Shown piece after piece: positions 60,974 to 64,000 of a stretch of DNA of 64,000 nucleotides. The position numbers and the translations under genes were made by a program. The DNA comes from Kalaharituber pfeilii (Eukaryota; Ascomycota; Pezizomycetes; Pezizales; Pezizaceae): the NCBI GenBank assembly GCA_015179045.1, contig WHUZ01000002.1, positions 1,488,001-1,552,000 of the forward strand. Direction: 5' to 3'. The notes beneath the pieces were generated by a model. It was not told the origin of the DNA, made no database searches, and saw only the letters and a program-made list of their open reading frames with translations. Positions within the stretch are counted from its first letter, which is position 1. Every line of letters begins with the position of its first letter.

Positions 60974-61546
60974 TTATAAAGATACATACCTACTAAACTC
61001 AAATAGTTCACTCTCCTTAGGCCATTTAACTCGAGCTTCAGGTATTTGCTGCAAACAATATAAGAGTAGACGCATGCCAAACAATCGATATCGAGAGCAG
61101 ACAGCAGGAGTTACTCCAAAGATCTGCTGAAGTGTATAATCTGCCATTGTTGAATTAAGATGATGAAGAACCAGTCCTAAAGCTCCTACTACACTCAATG
61201 ATCTCCGCCCAATATGACCTTCAGTTAAAGTACCCTCCGGATTTACATCATTCCTTGGAATTGGTGTTGTATTCCATAGTCTTTCAAAGGGACCCAATAA
61301 AAACGCGAAAGAGCTGCAGTCGAAACCCATTGTTGTAATAAAGGCTCTATCATTAGCATTGTTATAGAGACTATCCCAAGCTGTTCCACCTCGCGGTTGT
61401 GGGAGATCTGGTCGTGTAAGATAAAAGCGCAATCGACGCCTTCGCAATCGTTCACGATAGTCAGCATAAAGCCAGATAAGGACAAGGGCAGTGATATATC
61501 TATTCCGTTCTTGTTCATAGAGCATTAAAGCAGCTGACGAATCCAT
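60974..61546 (-). pseudogene. N-terminal half of a PIF/Harbinger (DDE_Tnp_4-type) transposase
   Basis: The 190-residue frame contains the Harbinger N-terminal region: RLRFYLTRPDLPQPRGG, TAWDSLYNNANDRAFITTMGFDCSSF, LGLVLHHLNSTMADYTLQQIFGVTPAVCSRY, and PEARVKWPKESEL. In intact members the catalytic Asp and Glu motifs begin just after this. Here the frame stops at 60974, where the inverted duplicate arm lies, so no catalytic residue is present. Start at 61546 from MDSSAALMLYEQERNRY. Confidence 0.88.
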
Positions 61547-61939
61547 GGTATGAAAACACGTGAGCGTGTGTGAGAAGGTGGGCGAAGAAAAGGTGGGCGA
61601 AGAAAAGGTGGGCGAAGAAAAGGTGGGCGAAGAAAAGGTGTGGGCGAAGGGTGAAAAGGTAGGCGAAGAGGTTGAAAAATTTCTAAGTCGAATAGAAATA
61701 GTCTATTTGGCTCGAATAGAAAGGGCTCGAATAGGGGCCCCCCCCCCCTATTCCGTTGAAATAGAAATGGCCATTTTTCGAATAGAACCCCTTCTATTCG
61801 GCGCGAATAGACCTACGGGAAGTCCTCCACTAGATCTCTAGGCGTCCAGTTACGGACGGACCAGTGTCGACTCCACGAAACTACTACCTCTTCATAATAC
61901 TTAAACCCTGCCATGGCCACGTGCTACAAGCGGGGTTAT

Positions 61940-61970
<31 letters not shown>

Positions 61971-62022
61971 TTCATAATACTTAAGAGCTCATATAACATT
62001 ATACTGCTCATTTTTAATCATT

Positions 62023-62535
62023 GCCTATAGTACCTACGAGCTGAGATTAAGTGGGCACAAGCGATACAGGCAGAAAACTCTGACCTACACCGACTACCTG
62101 CAGCCAAATATGACGTCGGAGACGAGGTATGGCTTCTAAGGCGAAACCAACGCACAACCCGACCTTCTGGAAAGCTCGATTACAAGAGATTAGGGAAGTT
62201 CGAAATTCAAGAAAAAATCTCCTCTCACGCATATAAACTCAACCTTCCCCCCTCCATAAAGGAGCACCCAGTATTCCACACTTCTTTACTCGAACACGTT
62301 GCTACGGACCCACTTCCCGGTCAAACTTCACCCCCTCTACTACCAATCATCATTGAGGAAGAAGAAGAGTACAAGGTTGAGGATATCCTAGACTCCTGGA
62401 AACGTCACAATAAACTCGAATACCTTGTTCGTTGGCTGGGAACCTGCTGAGCTGTGCGCTAACGCCCCACTACTAGTCCGGCGTTTTCACGACTCTTACC
62501 CCTCGAAACCTAGACCCCGTACCCTTCCGAAATGA
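62023..62535 (+). pseudogene. Chromovirus (Ty3/Gypsy) integrase C-terminus plus broken chromodomain
   Basis: No start codon, because it is the tail of a polyprotein. It reads EIKWAQAIQAENSDLHRLPA, then DVGDEVWLLRRNQRTTRPSGKLDYKRLGKFEI, the HPVFHTSLLEH block of the Gypsy integrase C-terminal domain, and a chromodomain (EEYKVEDILDSWKRH..LEYLVRWLG). Just after VRWLG the frame breaks (TGA at about 62450), but the next frame continues as WEPAELCANAPLLVRRFHDSYPSKP to TGA at 62533, the rest of the chromodomain. So a small deletion has occurred between the aromatic-cage residues and the frame restarts. The rest of pol is missing on the left. Confidence 0.88.
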
Positions 62536-63330
62536 GCGGAACCCGATTAGACCCCATCATCATTCCCGACGATGATGACTATGAGATTACCCGGCAACCC
62601 GACCTTGAGGATCGCTGGAGCTCTCCCCTTAAGGGAGGCTACTGTGTAAAGAATAAAGAGTCTTTCCGCACATCTCCAATCCAACGCAGCCTCTGGCCCA
62701 AGAGGAGCTATGCCGGCGGGACCAAAGATAAACAAAAGGGGGGAGGAGAAAGCCCCGCCGTCAAGCGGGATTTCCAAATCGTCCGACCAGGCGAAAGCGA
62801 GGAAGAGAAGGCGAGTGAGCTCCTCAGCGCGGACCGTGGAGCTGCCGTCAACACAAGGGTCAGTGAGCGCCCAAGAGACAACAGAGCCAAAAGGCAAAGG
62901 CCAGGAGGTACCAGAAGAAAGGGAAGGCGCCCAGCAGGGGCGGCCAACCACCAGCCGAAGCACCCAACCCCCCAAACCCCAAAAGAAAAAGAAGGAGACA
63001 AGGCTTTTCGAGCATTATCAGGACGCAACGTGGGTATACATCGGATACCCGGCGTCCAAAGAAAAGAAACTAGGGGATCTCACAGCTACAATGTGCAAGG
63101 TGAAGGAACTTGCTAAGTTGAAGAAACTCAACGTCGAAGTAACAGCAGTAGCTTCCGACGCCGCTGGTTCTATCAAGATTCGGGTAAAGACAAAGGAGCA
63201 GGCACTGCTGCTTGAGAGCCTCAAGCTCAAGCTCGACAAAGAGATCCAACCATTAAGCTATATAAAGGAGGAGCTAATAGGACGTTTGCACTGTGTCGCT
63301 TCGGCCCGGCCTCATACAAGGAGATACACG
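62532..63330 (+). pseudogene. Unclassified retroelement-like ORF fragment
   Basis: Two overlapping frames (62532-63116 and 62710-63366). The second encodes a very basic N-terminus (RKRRRVSSS), then a low-complexity Pro/Lys linker and a folded-looking segment (DATWVYIGYPASKEKKLGDLTATMCKVKELAKLKKLNVEV... up to ALLLESLKLKLDKEIQPL). A purine-rich AAGGGAGGCTAC at about 62631-62642 followed by TGTG may be the polypurine tract/3' LTR border of the upstream chromovirus (inference). I do not recognise the second frame; it could be a gag/ORF1 of another retroelement. Confidence 0.4.
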
Positions 63331-63334
63331 GGGC

Positions 63335-63670
63335 TATTCGCAACGTTTTCGGAATTACCTCACTGAAATCCTTCGAGCGATCATCATCAACTATGGCTTG
63401 GAGGAGCGGATATTTGCTAGCACGATGGATAATGCAAGCAATAATCGGGCTATGATGCAGGAGTTAGATCTGCTGTCAATCAATCCAAACGAGAGCATGG
63501 TCCGCTGTTTCGCACACATAATCAACTTGTGTGTTCAGAAATTTATATCGACTCTGAAAATACAAGCAGACATCGATGAACCAGAGACCAGCTTTGACAG
63601 TAGCACTGCCTTTCCGAAGATTGAAGCTATGAATCCTGGCTTTGCTCGGACGCTTCAAAAGGTAAAGTAG
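63335..63670 (+). pseudogene. hAT transposase fragment
   Basis: This frame of about 110 residues has the hAT-family blocks LEERIFASTMDNASNNRAMM and NESMVRCFAHIINLCVQKFI: an Asp followed by Asn-Ala-Ser-Asn-Asn, and the RC-x-H-x2-N motif typical of the region after the first catalytic Asp. The dimerisation domain is missing, and it is cut off on both sides. It lies inside the unclassified ORF fragments. Confidence 0.8.
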
Positions 63671-63699
63671 CTTTCAATTTGATTTTTTGAATTTTCTCT

Positions 63700-63961
63700 C
63701 TACTCCAAGGAGGTCTCGGGAGTCAAACATAGCGAGGCCCTGGTTCGATTGAAGAGAGTCCCGCGGCAGATACCAAAGACCATCCCAGTACGAGACTGGA
63801 ACATCACTGTGGTGGCACCCACTAGCTCCACACGAGGGAAGTGCCCGCTCTGCGGGATAAACGAGCATAAAGGCGGCTGCGCAAATACCTACAGATACGA
63901 TCCGAAAATGAACACCGAGGAAAAAGCTAAGGTCGAAGCCCTCAGGTACGGCAAGGCATAG
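63700..63961 (+). pseudogene. Fragment with a CxxC...C zinc-knuckle-like end
   Basis: The frame reads EVSGVKHSEALVRLKRVPRQ, IPVRDWNITVV and ends with CPLCGINEHKGGCANTYRYDP. The Cys-x2-Cys-x3-5-His-x3-Cys spacing resembles a retroelement zinc knuckle. It may be the continuation of the ORF before the hAT fragment, which would make the hAT piece an insertion. Stop TAG at 63959-63961. Confidence 0.4.
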
Positions 63962-64000
63962 GGCAAACGACTTTCGGAGGTCTGATAATGGACATGCGAC

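Larger units (their letters stand above)
58795..61829. mobile_element. PIF/Harbinger element, non-autonomous, with internal inverted duplication
   Basis: Imperfect terminal inverted repeats of about 55 bp (left from 58795 CTGGAGGACTTCCCGTAGG; right inverted from 61829) share TGGAGGACTTCCCGTAGGTC and the following TATTCGCGCC. CTA flanks both sides (58792-58794, 61830-61832), a possible 3-bp target duplication. Subterminal zones at both ends repeat AATAGAA/TTCTATTCG many times, likely transposase sites. Inside are a Myb/SANT-like ORF (+) and the N-terminal half of a Harbinger transposase (-). The DDE catalytic part is absent. Confidence 0.88.

Overview
The window is 64 kb of nuclear DNA from a filamentous ascomycete (Pezizomycotina). 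Genes carry short introns (about 45-140 nt) with fungal GT-AG borders, each gene has its own promoter, and there are no operons. The gene set is typically fungal: lysine-pathway homocitrate synthase, RIC8, IKS1 kinase, a fused pseudouridine glycosidase/kinase and a secreted M28 peptidase. I cannot fix the class from sequence alone. G-to-A and C-to-T changes in some repeats resemble repeat-induced point mutation (RIP), but this was not measured.

Layout. 1-1.4 kb: left-edge fragment of an unrecognised acidic ORF on the minus strand with one in-frame stop. 4-7.7 kb: M28 aminopeptidase and mitochondrial lipoyl synthase (both +). 10.3-15.7 kb: PDCD5, a histidine-phosphatase (SHB17-like) and ribosomal protein uL15 (all -). 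17.9-21 kb: decayed GH3 beta-glucosidase (+). 22-24 kb: amino-acid/choline-type permease (-). 26.7-28.4 kb: homocitrate synthase (+). 29-31.7 kb: a divergent pair, HIT zinc-finger protein (-) and RuvB-like 1 (+). 32.7-33.9 kb: unrecognised protein (-). 35.2-41.6 kb: RIC8, IKS1 kinase (with a frameshift) and the AP-2 sigma subunit (all +). 43.1-46.6 kb: GINS subunit PSF3 and ribosomal protein eS8 (+). 53.8-56.9 kb: fused pseudouridine-5'-phosphate glycosidase/PfkB kinase (-).

From about 48 kb to the right edge the sequence is repeat-rich. It holds a TA-flanked MITE, a solo LTR with a 5-bp target duplication, a 3.2-kb Tc1/IS630 (DD34E) element with 200-bp inverted repeats and an internal minisatellite, a second MITE-like element, a mutated 18S rDNA fragment, a PIF/Harbinger element that has lost its catalytic domain and carries a 257-bp inverted duplication, and a mosaic of chromovirus integrase, hAT and unclassified ORF fragments. 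The fused PsuG-PfkB gene is an island of intact coding sequence inside this region.

Exon structures were assembled by hand from splice signals, phase and family knowledge. Total lengths divide by three and agree with family sizes, which is the main internal check. No database search was run. The most notable observations are the shared promoter of the HIT-finger protein and RVB1, two consecutive candidate GC-AG introns in the pseudouridine gene, the inverted-repeat/direct-repeat ends of the Tc1 element, and the hairpin-forming Harbinger remnant.
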